From Saccharopolyspora phatthalungensis (GTDB lineage Bacteria; Actinomycetota; Actinomycetes; Mycobacteriales; Pseudonocardiaceae): a DNA stretch of 64,000 bases. This document shows, piece after piece, positions 48,930 through 57,195 of the stretch (positions are counted from its first letter, which is position 1; each line of letters starts with the position of its first letter). The stretch spans positions 62,001-126,000 of the forward strand of contig NZ_JACHIW010000001.1 in the NCBI RefSeq assembly GCF_014203395.1, given 5' to 3'. A program made the position numbers and the translations under genes. The notes beneath the pieces were generated by a model, which saw nothing but the letters and a program-made list of their open reading frames with translations, did not search any database and was not told where the DNA came from.

Positions 48930-51158
48930 TTAGTCACGCCAGCCCAAGACCAAACCTCGATCCACCGATGACATTGGGTAACGATTCGGACCCATTTCGA
49001 CGAGTCCGGTCAGGGCCCGCGGCAATGGGTCCCGGTGCAGGACGCCGAGGCGTTGGGTGGCGCGGGTGAGGGCGACGTAGAGCTCGGCCGCGCCGCGCGG
49101 GCCGTCGGCGAGGATCCGTTCTGGTTCCACGACCAGGACGGCGTCGAACTCCAGGCCTTTCGTCTCCGACGCTGGCACGGTGCCCGGCACACCCGGTGGC
49201 CCGATCACGACGCTGGTGCCTTCGCGACCGGCTTCGTCTCGTACGAATTCCTCGATGGCAGCGGGCAGTTCGTCCCCGGTGACCCGCCTGGACCACGGCT
49301 GGACTCCGCACGCGCGGACCGACTCCGGTGGCTTGAGCGCGGGTGCGAACTCGGCGAGCAGCGCGGCGGCGACGGTCATGATCTCCGCCGGGGTGCGGTA
49401 GTTCACCGACAGCGACCGGTAAACCCAACGGCCGGGCACATAGGGCTCCAGCATCGTGTCCCACGATGTCGCTCCGGCAACCGACCGGCGTTGGGCGAGA
49501 TCGCCGACCACCGTGAAGGATCGGCTCGGGCAGCGGCGCATCAGCACCCGCCAGTCCATTTCGGACAGTTCTTGGGCCTCGTCGACCACGACATGCCGGT
49601 AGGTCCAGTCCCGGTCCGCGGCGGCGCGTTCGACGAGTTCACGGGTGTCGCGCTCAAGGAAGCGATCCGCCAGGTCCTCGGCGTAAAGCAGGTCCTGGGC
49701 GAGCAGGTGGTCCTCGTCGTCCATCAGGTCCTTGCGGTCCATCTGGAGGATGTCCAGCACGCCGGCGGCGTACTCGGCCTCCGCCTGCCGTTCCTGCTCG
49801 GCGGCCTGGTCGGCCGACTTGTCGCGGCCCAGCAGATCGACCAGTTCGTCGAGCAGCGGCACGTCCGACACCGTCCAGGCGTCGCCATCGGCGCGCAACA
49901 ACGCCAGGTCGGCGCCTGCCGCTCGCAGCCGTTCGGGAGACATGTACAGCGGCGCCAACAGTGTTTCCGGCGTCAGTACCGGCCAGAGTTCGTCGAGCGC
50001 GGCGGAGAACTTGTCGTTTTGCGCGAGCTCCTTGAGCAGGTCGGCCCGCAACTGCTCCCATGCTTCGCGGTCCGCCCGGGTCAGCCAGCCCCGGCCGATC
50101 CGGGCTATCGCCCGTTCGGTAAGCACATACGTGACAATCTCGGTGAAGACCGCGCGGGCCTCGTTGTGTGGCAGCCCGCTCGCGCGCGCCTCTTCCCTGG
50201 CCCACTCCGCGGTCTCGGCGTCGATCCGCACCGTGACGTCCGCCAGTTCGATCGGCAGCGGATGCTCCGGCAGCCGCTGCCGATCGGCGACCGCCGCCGC
50301 GAGCACGTCCAGGATCTTCAGCGAGCCCTTGAGCCGCGCGGCTTCCGGGGTGTCCTCGGCGGCGACGCGCAGACCGGGCACGAGGTCGCCGGTGGTCATG
50401 AACACCACGTCGGACTCGCCCAGCGACGGCAGAACGCGGCCGATGTGGTTCAGGAACGCCGAGTTGGGCCCGACCACCAGCACACCGTGGCGTTCCATCC
50501 GCTCCCGCTGGGTGTAGAGCAGGTACGCGACGCGGTGCAGCGCCACCACGGTCTTCCCGGTTCCCGGGCCACCCTCGATCACCAGCACCCCCGGGTGATC
50601 GAGCCGGATGATCTTGTCCTGCTCGGCCTGGATCGTCGCCACGATGTCGCGCATCCCGTCACCGCGCGGCGCGTTGACCGCCGCGAGCAGGGCCGCGTCC
50701 CCTCGCTCGCCACCGCCGGGGCGGCCGAGCACCTCGTCGGTGAAATCGACCACTTGACGCCCGCGGGTGTGAAACTGGCGGCGCCGACGCATGTTCTCCG
50801 GGGTCGCGGCGGTGGCGACGTAGAACGCGCGTGACGCCGGCGCCCGCCAATCGAGCAACACCGGTTCGTACTCGTTCTCCTCGTCGAAAAGGCCGATCCG
50901 GCCAATGTAGGAATGTTCGCCCGAAATGGCGTCCAGCCGACCGAAACACAGCCCGTTGTCCGCCACATCCAGCCGCTTCGCCGCTTTGGCCAGCGCGCGC
51001 ACCTCGACATCCCGTTCCACGGGTGTCCCGCCATTTCCCCGCAACGCCGCGTTGTACTCACCCTTCACTCGCGCGCGTTCGGCGTCGAGCCGCGCGTAGA
51101 GCCCGGCCACGTAGCTCCGTTCGGACCGCAATTCGTCTTCGTATCCCAGATTTGACAC
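48930..51158 (-). CDS. helR: HelR/HelD-type RNA polymerase recycling helicase
   Basis: A 742-residue UvrD-like superfamily 1 ATPase. GTG 51,158 (VSNLGYEDELRSERSYVAGL) has GAGGGG upstream. The N-terminal coiled-coil (ARLDAERARVKGEYNAALRG) is typical of HelD proteins that reach into RNA polymerase channels. Walker A is GGPGTGKTVVALHRVAYLL, motif II is VVVDEAQELSEMDW, and the C-terminal motifs are ETKGLEFDAVLVVEPE and YVALTRATQRLGVL. HelR proteins displace rifamycin from RNA polymerase. It lies 147 bp after a probable rifamycin glycosyltransferase in the same direction, with an RAE-like element upstream of both, which supports HelR over other HelD paralogues. Confidence 0.82.
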   Translation of the reverse strand: MSNLGYEDELRSERSYVAGLYARLDAERARVKGEYNAALRGNGGTPVERDVEVRALAKAAKRLDVADNGLCFGRLDAISGEHSYIGRIGLFDEENEYEPVLLDWRAPASRAFYVATAATPENMRRRRQFHTRGRQVVDFTDEVLGRPGGGERGDAALLAAVNAPRGDGMRDIVATIQAEQDKIIRLDHPGVLVIEGGPGTGKTVVALHRVAYLLYTQRERMERHGVLVVGPNSAFLNHIGRVLPSLGESDVVFMTTGDLVPGLRVAAEDTPEAARLKGSLKILDVLAAAVADRQRLPEHPLPIELADVTVRIDAETAEWAREEARASGLPHNEARAVFTEIVTYVLTERAIARIGRGWLTRADREAWEQLRADLLKELAQNDKFSAALDELWPVLTPETLLAPLYMSPERLRAAGADLALLRADGDAWTVSDVPLLDELVDLLGRDKSADQAAEQERQAEAEYAAGVLDILQMDRKDLMDDEDHLLAQDLLYAEDLADRFLERDTRELVERAAADRDWTYRHVVVDEAQELSEMDWRVLMRRCPSRSFTVVGDLAQRRSVAGATSWDTMLEPYVPGRWVYRSLSVNYRTPAEIMTVAAALLAEFAPALKPPESVRACGVQPWSRRVTGDELPAAIEEFVRDEAGREGTSVVIGPPGVPGTVPASETKGLEFDAVLVVEPERILADGPRGAAELYVALTRATQRLGVLHRDPLPRALTGLVEMGPNRYPMSSVDRGLVLGWRD

Positions 51159-51305
51159 ATGCCCCTCACAGCGGCGAAATTGATGTTCGGTTCGGCGCCG
51201 AAATGTTCGTGCGGCCGTTGGATCTGACGAGGCCATCGTTTGGTCAAGGTCGCCTGGACCACGAGGGACTCTCTCCTATTGCGGGCTCGACGATCCCTGC
51301 GCGGT

Positions 51306-52541
51306 TCACGCGGACACTGGCGGCCTTTCTCGGCTTACCGCGTCGAGCAGCAGCGTCGCGGCCACCGTCGCTCCGTCGGTGCGGATCGTGCCGGCCACGG
51401 CGGTTGCTCGTGCCCGGGTCTCGGGAGTCAGGGCCGTCCTGAGCGCGGCCGACAGGGACTCGAAGGTCGGAGCCGGACCGTCATGTGCCGCGCCGATGCT
51501 CAGGTCGGCCACCCGGCCGGCCCAGTACGGCTGGTCCGTCCCCTGGGGTATGACGACCTGAGGCGCGCCGGCCCGGGTGGCCGTCGTCGTCGTGCCCGCG
51601 CCGCCGTGGTGCACGACGGCGGCCACCCGGCCGAACAGTGCCTGCTGGTTGACCTCGCCGACGACGAAACAGTCGTCCCGGTCGTCGATCGGGGCCAGGT
51701 CGGCCCAGCCGAGCCCGACGAGTGCGCGACGGCCCTGCGCTCGGATCGCCTCGATGGCCACCCGGGCGACGTCCGTCGATGCGTGCATGGGCATGCTGCC
51801 GAAGCCCACGTACACCGGTGGTGTACCAGCGTCCAGGAATGCCACCAACTCGGCCGGGAGTGGGCGAACGTCGGGCAGGATCCACGCGCCTGTCTGCACG
51901 ACGTCGAGGTTCGGCGTCTCCTGCCACGGGTCCAGGATCGGGTCCGTCGCCAGCCACGGCTGGTCGCCGATGACGTAGTCGCGAACGTTGTCCACCGGTG
52001 GCAGGCCGATCGAAGCCCGGTTCGTGTTGAGCGCCGCACCGAACAGCGCATTGATGCTCTGGGCGTCCAGGTCCCACAGCACCCGGTTGTCGGTCACCTC
52101 CGGCGGGAACGGCCGGCCGGGATACGCCAGCGGTGGGTGGTGCGGCGACGGCAGGGTGAGCTGCTGGAAGGTCACGGACACGGAGCGGATGCCCAGTTTC
52201 TCGGCCACCGACCGCGCCCCGGCCGCGGCAGGCATCACGCCGGTCGCCACCAGCGCGTCACATCCCTCGGCCGCGGCGGTGACCGCGTCAAACTGGCTGG
52301 CGATCAACTCAGCCGCGCGCCGGGGCAGGGACGACGGCGGCGGCGCCGCAGTCGTCAGCGCGCGCGCCGACTGGCCGACCGGCACCAGCGGCACGCCGAC
52401 ACCGGCCAGCCGCTGCGCGAAGTCCTCGTCCGGCGGCGCGCACACCCGCACCTCCGCGCCGAGTTCCCGCAACCGCACAGCGAGTCCCGCCAACGGTTCG
52501 ACGTCCCCGCGCGACCCATACGTCGACAACAACACACGCAC
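51306..52541 (-). CDS. Glycosyltransferase, probable rifamycin-inactivating (Rgt-type)
   Basis: A 411-residue GT-B enzyme of family 1. GTG 52,541 (VRVLLSTYGSRGDVEPLAGL) is preceded by AAGGGAG. The acceptor half contains RSVSVTFQQLTLPSPHHPPL. The donor half has PPVYVGFGSMPMHASTDVAR and VVHHGGAGTTTTATRAGAPQ, the HHGGAGT nucleotide-sugar site. Rgt enzymes glycosylate a hydroxyl of the rifamycin ansa chain. The assignment rests on the RAE-like palindrome in its promoter and the adjacent helR-type gene; sequence alone would allow another macrolide/polyketide acceptor. Confidence 0.75.
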   Translation of the reverse strand: MRVLLSTYGSRGDVEPLAGLAVRLRELGAEVRVCAPPDEDFAQRLAGVGVPLVPVGQSARALTTAAPPPSSLPRRAAELIASQFDAVTAAAEGCDALVATGVMPAAAGARSVAEKLGIRSVSVTFQQLTLPSPHHPPLAYPGRPFPPEVTDNRVLWDLDAQSINALFGAALNTNRASIGLPPVDNVRDYVIGDQPWLATDPILDPWQETPNLDVVQTGAWILPDVRPLPAELVAFLDAGTPPVYVGFGSMPMHASTDVARVAIEAIRAQGRRALVGLGWADLAPIDDRDDCFVVGEVNQQALFGRVAAVVHHGGAGTTTTATRAGAPQVVIPQGTDQPYWAGRVADLSIGAAHDGPAPTFESLSAALRTALTPETRARATAVAGTIRTDGATVAATLLLDAVSRERPPVSA

Positions 52542-52554
52542 TTCGCGCTCCCTT

Positions 52555-52605
52555 TCCCCCAAGTTCTGGCGTTTCCCCAAGTTCTGCGTTTCCCCAAGTC
52601 CCGGC
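52555..52605. repeat. Direct repeats between RAE and glycosyltransferase start
   Basis: Three direct copies of TTCCCCAAGTTCTG or near variants in the 5' untranslated region. Role unknown. Confidence 0.6.
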
Positions 52606-52633
52606 TTCGGTCAGCGATTCTGCGGCACTACCC

Positions 52634-52652
52634 GGGTCTTGCCGCAAGCCCC
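52634..52652 (-). promoter_or_regulatory. Rifamycin-associated element (RAE)-like palindrome
   Basis: On the minus strand the sequence is GGGGCTTGCGGCAAGACCC. From memory the published 19-bp RAE is GGGGCTTGCGGCAAGGCCC, so one position differs. It is an inverted repeat 93 bp upstream of the glycosyltransferase start. RAEs make downstream resistance genes rifamycin-inducible in actinomycetes. No second copy was seen directly before helR. Confidence 0.8.
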
Positions 52653-52736
52653 CCAGTGCGCTATATGTTGAGAGTGGGAGGGAGTAGGTACTCTCTTTTC
52701 GCGTTATCGTCCACTCCGTTATCGCACACGCTGTTA

Positions 52737-52916
52737 TCGCACACTGTGGATGGACAACCTCCTCGCGAACCAGCGGCGCGCCGCGTACGGCGATACGTCG
52801 GCCCAGGAGGGTCTTCCGTGGATGCACCCGGTCGAGGATGCAGTCCATCGCGGCGCGGATCCGCTCGCGCTCGTCTTCGCAAAGCCAATCCGCCGCTCGG
52901 GTGTCTGCTCGGTCAT
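52737..52916 (-). pseudogene. Remnant of a small DNA-binding protein gene
   Basis: ATG 52,916 has GGAAGGG upstream and starts MTEQTPERRIGFAK. The next part is out of frame by one base: DERERIRAAMDCILDRVHPR continues in the neighbouring frame. This start resembles small actinobacterial regulators or transposon accessory proteins. No helix-turn-helix survives after the break. Probably a decayed gene. Confidence 0.4.
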
Positions 52917-53723
52917 CGGCCCTTCCGGCTCGTACCGATTTCGGCGACTCTCAGTGTCCACTCCGTGACCCTGAATCGATGGCTCGGCTACCACCTGCTC
53001 CGATGCCTTCTGAAGCGGCAGTGACGCCCGGACCGACGGATGTCCACCTTGCCTTTTAAATCCCGTCTTCATGCCCTTTTGTCCCTGCTCTTACGCCAAT
53101 CCCCGTATCGAACGCATAGGCTGCTCACCGCAATCAGGGTTACTGTCGATCGATCCGTACCTGCTCATCGGCAAGCGTTCAGTGAGGACCAGGCGCTCGG
53201 GGGTCTTCGGGCGTGGTCGGCACCGGCACCGTCATGAGCACAATCGTGCCGACGCAAGGGAGCACACCCATGACTTCTTGCCCTGTTCCTTCCGGATGGA
53301 ACCTTCCTCGCTTCTTCGCTGCCCTTGGTGACCTTGAACGCGCGGCCGGCCATGTCGGTATCGCCACCAACGCCGGTGCGGTAAATCGGTCCTGCCACCG
53401 ATCGCCGACGCGCCATCGCATCGGCATGGCGGGTTACGGCATGGGACAAAAGAATCTTCGGCGATAATTCTCTGCAGGACGAAGAAACCGACGAGCTCCT
53501 TCTCACCTTCACTCCGAGTGATCACACGCCGAAGCTCACACAATTCACTGCCATCTTCCGGTTCGGGAAGGCCTGACCGCCAGGGGCTTAGCGGGCTCGC
53601 CTTTCGGCGAGTATCGCAGGCGCTATTGCTATTTGTTCCAACGCGCGAGGAGAAACGTCTCGTGTTCCTACGGATAACCCGCCGGGTTTCTCCGTGGCTA
53701 TGTGAAGAGCTCAGGTGACTGCC
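52917..53723. other. Intergenic region without a recognised gene
   Basis: About 800 bp. Several frames of 60-180 codons are open on both strands (e.g. 53,213-53,467), but none has a convincing start, codon pattern or family signature. It may hold decayed genes. Confidence 0.35.
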
Positions 53724-53771
53724 ATGAAAGACATGCTCCCTGTCGTGTGGAACTTCTGGTGGCGATCGTGA
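53724..53771 (+). CDS. Candidate 15-residue Trp-rich leader peptide
   Basis: ATG 53,724 after CAGGTGA opens MKDMLPVVWNFWWRS and stops at TGA 53,769-53,771, which overlaps the ATG of the membrane-protein gene (TGATG). It may be a coupling or attenuation leader, or a displaced N-terminus of the membrane protein. Low certainty. Confidence 0.3.
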   Translation: MKDMLPVVWNFWWRS

Positions 53772-54298
53772 TGACCTGGTCGGCACCGCAGTCGTCCCAG
53801 CCGTGGCGGATACTGCCGCTCGTCCTGCTCGCCGTCGCCCTCGGGGCGGTTATGGCCTGGGCAATCCGGGGCCGCGCGGCCGATTTGGATGCCGGGGTGG
53901 GATCCCTGCTGCTGCAACCGATCGGTGCCGGGCACCACGACGGATCGGGTGGTGCCAGCCCGCCTCCGCCCATCCTCCGGGAGGGGGCCGCGAACTATTT
54001 CGGGATCACCCTGCTTGCCGCGCACCTGACGTTCGGCGGATTGCTGATCTCCGGCGCGATCGCACACCGGCAGACGCGGGCCGGCCGGATCGGTACCCCG
54101 CTGGCCTTCGCGGCGATCTCCGCGCTGCTGGCCGGGTTGGCCACCGTGCCGGTCGCGGCTCTTTCCGTGGGCAACGCGATCTCGTTCAGCAACACGCTGG
54201 CCGCGGCGGTCACGGTGCTGCAGTACTCCTTCGCGCTAAGCCTCATCGTCACGATCCTTGTCGACCTGCGCCTGCGGGTCCCTAACCCCGGAAGGTGA
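53771..54298 (+). CDS. Membrane protein of unknown function, partner of multicopper oxidase
   Basis: A 175-residue protein with about four transmembrane segments: ILPLVLLAVALGAVMAWAIR, FGITLLAAHLTFGGLLISGA, LAFAAISALLAGLATVPVAA and AVTVLQYSFALSLIVTILVD. The loop after the first segment is Gly/Pro-rich. ATG 53,771 is used. Its TGA overlaps GTG of the multicopper oxidase gene (GTGA), so the two are co-translated. It may anchor or serve electron transfer to the oxidase, but no cofactor motif is visible. Confidence 0.65.
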   Translation: MTWSAPQSSQPWRILPLVLLAVALGAVMAWAIRGRAADLDAGVGSLLLQPIGAGHHDGSGGASPPPPILREGAANYFGITLLAAHLTFGGLLISGAIAHRQTRAGRIGTPLAFAAISALLAGLATVPVAALSVGNAISFSNTLAAAVTVLQYSFALSLIVTILVDLRLRVPNPGR

Positions 54299-55746
54299 TC
54301 CACTTGTTGAACCGCAGAGACGCGATCAAACTCGGTTCTGTCGCCGCTGTGGCAATGGCATTACCCGGCGGGCGACTGGCGGCCGCGCTCTCTGACGATC
54401 CGCCGGTGCCCGCGCCCTTCTCGGTCCCGCTGCGGATTCCGCCCGTGCTGGCGCCCACGCGCTCCACACCGGACACGGACTACTACAACATCCAGATCCG
54501 GGAAACCGAACAGAAAATCTTACCTGGCGTCCGCACCAAAACCCTCACCTACAACGGGAGCTTCCCGGGGCCGACCATCCGAGCCCGGCGCGGCCGCAAC
54601 ACGGTCGTCACGCAAACCAACGGCATGTCCACGCCCGCGACCGTGCACCTGCACGGCGCGAATGTGCCCGCCTCCAGCGACGGGTACCCGCTCGACTTGA
54701 TCGAACCCGGCCAGTCGAGGGTGTACCACTACCCGAACAACCAGCCCGCCGCCACGCTCTGGTACCACGACCACGCCCACCACATGGAGGCCGAGCACGT
54801 CTACCGCGGGCTGGCCGGCGCGTACCTGCTGTCCGACCCGATTGACCAGGCCCTGCCGCTGCCACAGGGCAAGTTCGACGTGCCGCTGCTCATCCGGGAC
54901 GCGAAATTCGACAAGGACGGCCAGTTCGTCTTCGTCCCCGATGACTTCCAGAACAGACCGACGATTCTGGTCAACGGCCTACCACAGCCATACCTCAAGG
55001 TCCAGCGGCGAGTGTATCGCCTGCGGCTGATCAACGCAGCCAACATACAGCCCTTCACGTTCCGGTTGAGCAACGGAATGCAGTTCCTGCAGATCGCCTC
55101 GGACGGCGGATTCCTGAGCATTCCCGCGGTGCGCCAGGAGATCGATCTGTGGCCGTCGGAGCGCGCCGAGGTGTTAGTGGACTTCCGCTCGGTCGCGCCG
55201 GGCACCAACGTCGTGCTGGAAGACACGTTCTCGTTCACGAACGTCGAGTCCAAGCGCTCGATCATGCAGTTCCAGGTGGGACACAACGCCGCGCAATTCG
55301 ATGGCCCACACAGCAACACCCTCCCGGACCGGCTGGTCGACGAGGTGCCACTGGGTCACGCCACGAACACGCGCCGGTTCCTCATGCAGGCCGATCCGAA
55401 CACCCTTGAGTTCCTCATCAACGGCAAGCCGTTCGACCCGAACCGGGTAGACGCAACGATCAAGCACGGCACCACCGAGATCTGGGAGATCGTCAACGGC
55501 GACACCGCCCTGCAGATCCCGCACGCGATGCACCTGCACCTGGTGCAGTTCCGGGTCCTGGACCGCAACGGAAATCCGGAGCCAGCCTACGATGCATACC
55601 CGAAGGACACCGTCCGCCTGCACCCCGGCGACTTCGTCCGGATCCTGGTGACGTTCAACTCCTACATCGGCCGGTACCCGTTCCACTGCCACTTCATCGA
55701 CCACTCGTCGCACTCCATGATGGGCCAGTTCGAGGTCGTGGCCTGA
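54295..55746 (+). CDS. Multicopper oxidase (bilirubin oxidase/CotA-like), Tat-exported
   Basis: A 483-residue three-cupredoxin oxidase. The N-terminal LNRRDAIKLGSVAAVAMALP has a twin-Arg motif, so export is probably by Tat. The copper motifs are complete: TVHLHGANVPASSDGYP and WYHDHAHHMEA for the trinuclear cluster, IPHAMHLHLVQFRVLDRNG, and RYPFHCHFIDHSSHSMMGQF. The last provides the type 1 copper Cys with a following Met. Such enzymes oxidise phenols, bilirubin or metals with O2 reduced to water. Substrate unknown. Start GTG 54,295 overlaps the membrane-protein stop. Confidence 0.9.
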   Translation: MIHLLNRRDAIKLGSVAAVAMALPGGRLAAALSDDPPVPAPFSVPLRIPPVLAPTRSTPDTDYYNIQIRETEQKILPGVRTKTLTYNGSFPGPTIRARRGRNTVVTQTNGMSTPATVHLHGANVPASSDGYPLDLIEPGQSRVYHYPNNQPAATLWYHDHAHHMEAEHVYRGLAGAYLLSDPIDQALPLPQGKFDVPLLIRDAKFDKDGQFVFVPDDFQNRPTILVNGLPQPYLKVQRRVYRLRLINAANIQPFTFRLSNGMQFLQIASDGGFLSIPAVRQEIDLWPSERAEVLVDFRSVAPGTNVVLEDTFSFTNVESKRSIMQFQVGHNAAQFDGPHSNTLPDRLVDEVPLGHATNTRRFLMQADPNTLEFLINGKPFDPNRVDATIKHGTTEIWEIVNGDTALQIPHAMHLHLVQFRVLDRNGNPEPAYDAYPKDTVRLHPGDFVRILVTFNSYIGRYPFHCHFIDHSSHSMMGQFEVVA

Positions 55747-55789
55747 GCCGACGGGATCACAACATTCTCCGAGAGCAACGGAAGTGTTT

Positions 55790-56180
55790 CCTCGCGGGCC
55801 AGCCCGCCCCTCGCCGCACGGCTCCTGCTGAGTGACTGCGGAGTCGGCGACTTCCTCGATCGGGCGCACCGTCTCAGCGGTGCGCCCGATCAACCATTCC
55901 GCTGAGCGGCCGCCACCACCTCGACGGGGCAACGTCCACATGCGACCGTCGACCAATAGTCGATGAGCGTCAGGGCATGTGGCCCAACTGGCCCATTCAC
56001 GAGGGGCACTCGCGGAGGTCCGCACCCTCATCCGGGGCGCTGCCAGCCAGTTCCCACCACTGGTGGGGGGCTCGGTGGGGTCGAGTGCGTGAATGAGCAG
56101 CACGCGATCGGCGGGGGCAAGCAGCAAGACACGGGCGCGGCTCAGGTGCCAGAAATGGTCGACCCCGAGTAAGCCTCGGG
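55790..56180 (-). pseudogene. Nudix hydrolase remnant
   Basis: On the minus strand HFWHLSRARVLLLAPADRVL and LIHALDPTEPPTSGGNW match the start of actinobacterial Nudix proteins. The expected next part (WWELPGGG and the Nudix box) is broken: a neighbouring frame gives WWELAGS only, and no GX5EX7REUXEEXGU box remains. A tail resembling the family C-terminus (MWTLPRRGGGG, EWLIGRTAETVRP) follows. Non-functional. Confidence 0.6.
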
Positions 56181-56272
56181 TCTCCCACACATCCAGCCCA
56201 GCAGTAGATGATGCGGTCGTGGCAGTACGGCGACTTCTGCGTCGTGGGCTGCCGGTCACTCGCCGACCGCCC
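56180..56272. repeat. Dispersed duplicate, copy A
   Basis: About 93 bp matching 62,617-62,708 with few differences (shared CGACTTCTGCGTCGTGGGCT). It joins the Nudix remnant to an Imm1 remnant here, and the IS5-like element to a lasso-gene remnant in copy B. Confidence 0.85.
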
Positions 56273-56274
56273 CA

Positions 56275-56430
56275 TTGGTGACCTACCCCGTGTCCTCCGA
56301 GTTGCGACCGTCGAGATACAAAACGCGCTCCGACAGTTCGCTTCGACACTCAGCAAGTCAACAGGTCGGGATTAGGGTCCCGACCAGCGACCCGAACGCC
56401 GACACCGTCACCGCAGTCAGGAAGTCATGG
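56275..56430 (+). pseudogene. 3' remnant of an Imm1-type immunity gene
   Basis: The segment resembles 63,375-63,530 (shared GTCCTCCGAGTTGC, TTCGCTTCGACAC and GACACCGTCACCGCAG), the end of the intact Imm1-like gene. Small deletions break the frame. Confidence 0.7.
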
Positions 56431-57069
56431 CAGTACTGCAGCCGCCGGACACGCGACGTACGTCCCCAGGTGCATTTGAGCACTCTGCCTGACCAGTGAA
56501 GAAATCAGCCAGAGGGAGGAATCGATGCCCTTATACAAAGGGTACTGATGTCAATACACTCCGTGACGTGAAGGTGAGAGCTACTATCGCTACCCCGCAG
56601 GCTGGGTCGTTGGGCGAGGAAATGATCAGCAAGATTTGGCGGGTCCTGGCCCACTCGTTGGGCGTTGACCGCGACGGGGGCCGCCTTGTAAGCCGCTCCG
56701 CGGACGTGTGCTGCTTGCGGGTCTGGAACCGCGAGCAGTGCCAAGGCGTAGGCCCCGAGTTTGCAGTTTGGCCCAAGAACACTGCTGACGAGCAGCTGCC
56801 CACAGAACTCGTCGTCGAAAAACGGCACAGTCGCGTCACGATCTCCTGCCGTCAACGGGCACCGCCGCAGGCCAGGGTATTTGAGCACCCAACCGTAAGG
56901 AAACGTATCCGGAAAGGGCGCTGCGATGTATCCGATGGTCGCACCTGGCTTCGGCGATCCAAATGAAGCGCGGTGGCGGGGCGCCGATGCGGTACTGGGC
57001 GGCGTGGAAGGACATCACACGCATAGGACTTTCCGGCGGTAGAGACAAGTCGAGAGAAAGGAGTCGAAT
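56431..57069. other. Region upstream of lasso operon
   Basis: About 640 bp without a convincing gene. Frames at 56,496-56,966 (+) and 56,505-56,888 (-) lack family signatures. It ends with AAAGGAG six bases before the lasso precursor GTG and must contain that operon's promoter. Confidence 0.4.
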
Positions 57070-57195
57070 GTGGACACTGACACCGAGACTGTGGTGTACG
57101 AGCCGCCGCAGCTGGAAGAGCTTGGCGGTGTCGTCGACCTGATGCTTGGCAACGGAGAGCACGACACCGCCGACAAAGGCCAGTACTACTGGTGA
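57070..57195 (+). CDS. Lasso peptide precursor with DTxD aspartimide motif
   Basis: A 41-residue precursor starting at GTG 57,070, with AAAGGAG six bases upstream. The leader contains VYEPPQLEELG, the Tyr-Pro-Leu element recognised by the B1 protein. The predicted core is GNGEHDTADKGQYYW: Gly1 would form the macrolactam with Asp9, leaving a KGQYYW loop/tail with bulky Tyr/Trp as plugs. DTAD at 6-9 matches the DTxD motif of lasso peptides whose Asp-Thr is turned into an aspartimide by a PIMT-like enzyme. The stop overlaps the C-protein start (GTGA). The leader/core border is inferred. Confidence 0.85.
   Translation: MDTDTETVVYEPPQLEELGGVVDLMLGNGEHDTADKGQYYW

Noticed and set aside
49035..50834. 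599-codon plus-strand frame
   Set aside because: Antisense shadow of the HelR-type helicase gene, which has complete helicase motifs.
51240..53024. 594-codon plus-strand frame
   Set aside because: Antisense to the glycosyltransferase and across its promoter; composition is Arg/Pro-rich without motifs.
55174..56349. 391-codon reverse-strand frame
   Set aside because: Its C-terminal half is antisense to the multicopper oxidase; only the Nudix-like N-terminal stretch has meaning, and it is a remnant.
56496..57060. Possible gene upstream of the lasso precursor
   Set aside because: Frames on both strands are open for 100-150 codons but show no family signature or ribosome-binding site; treated as upstream region.
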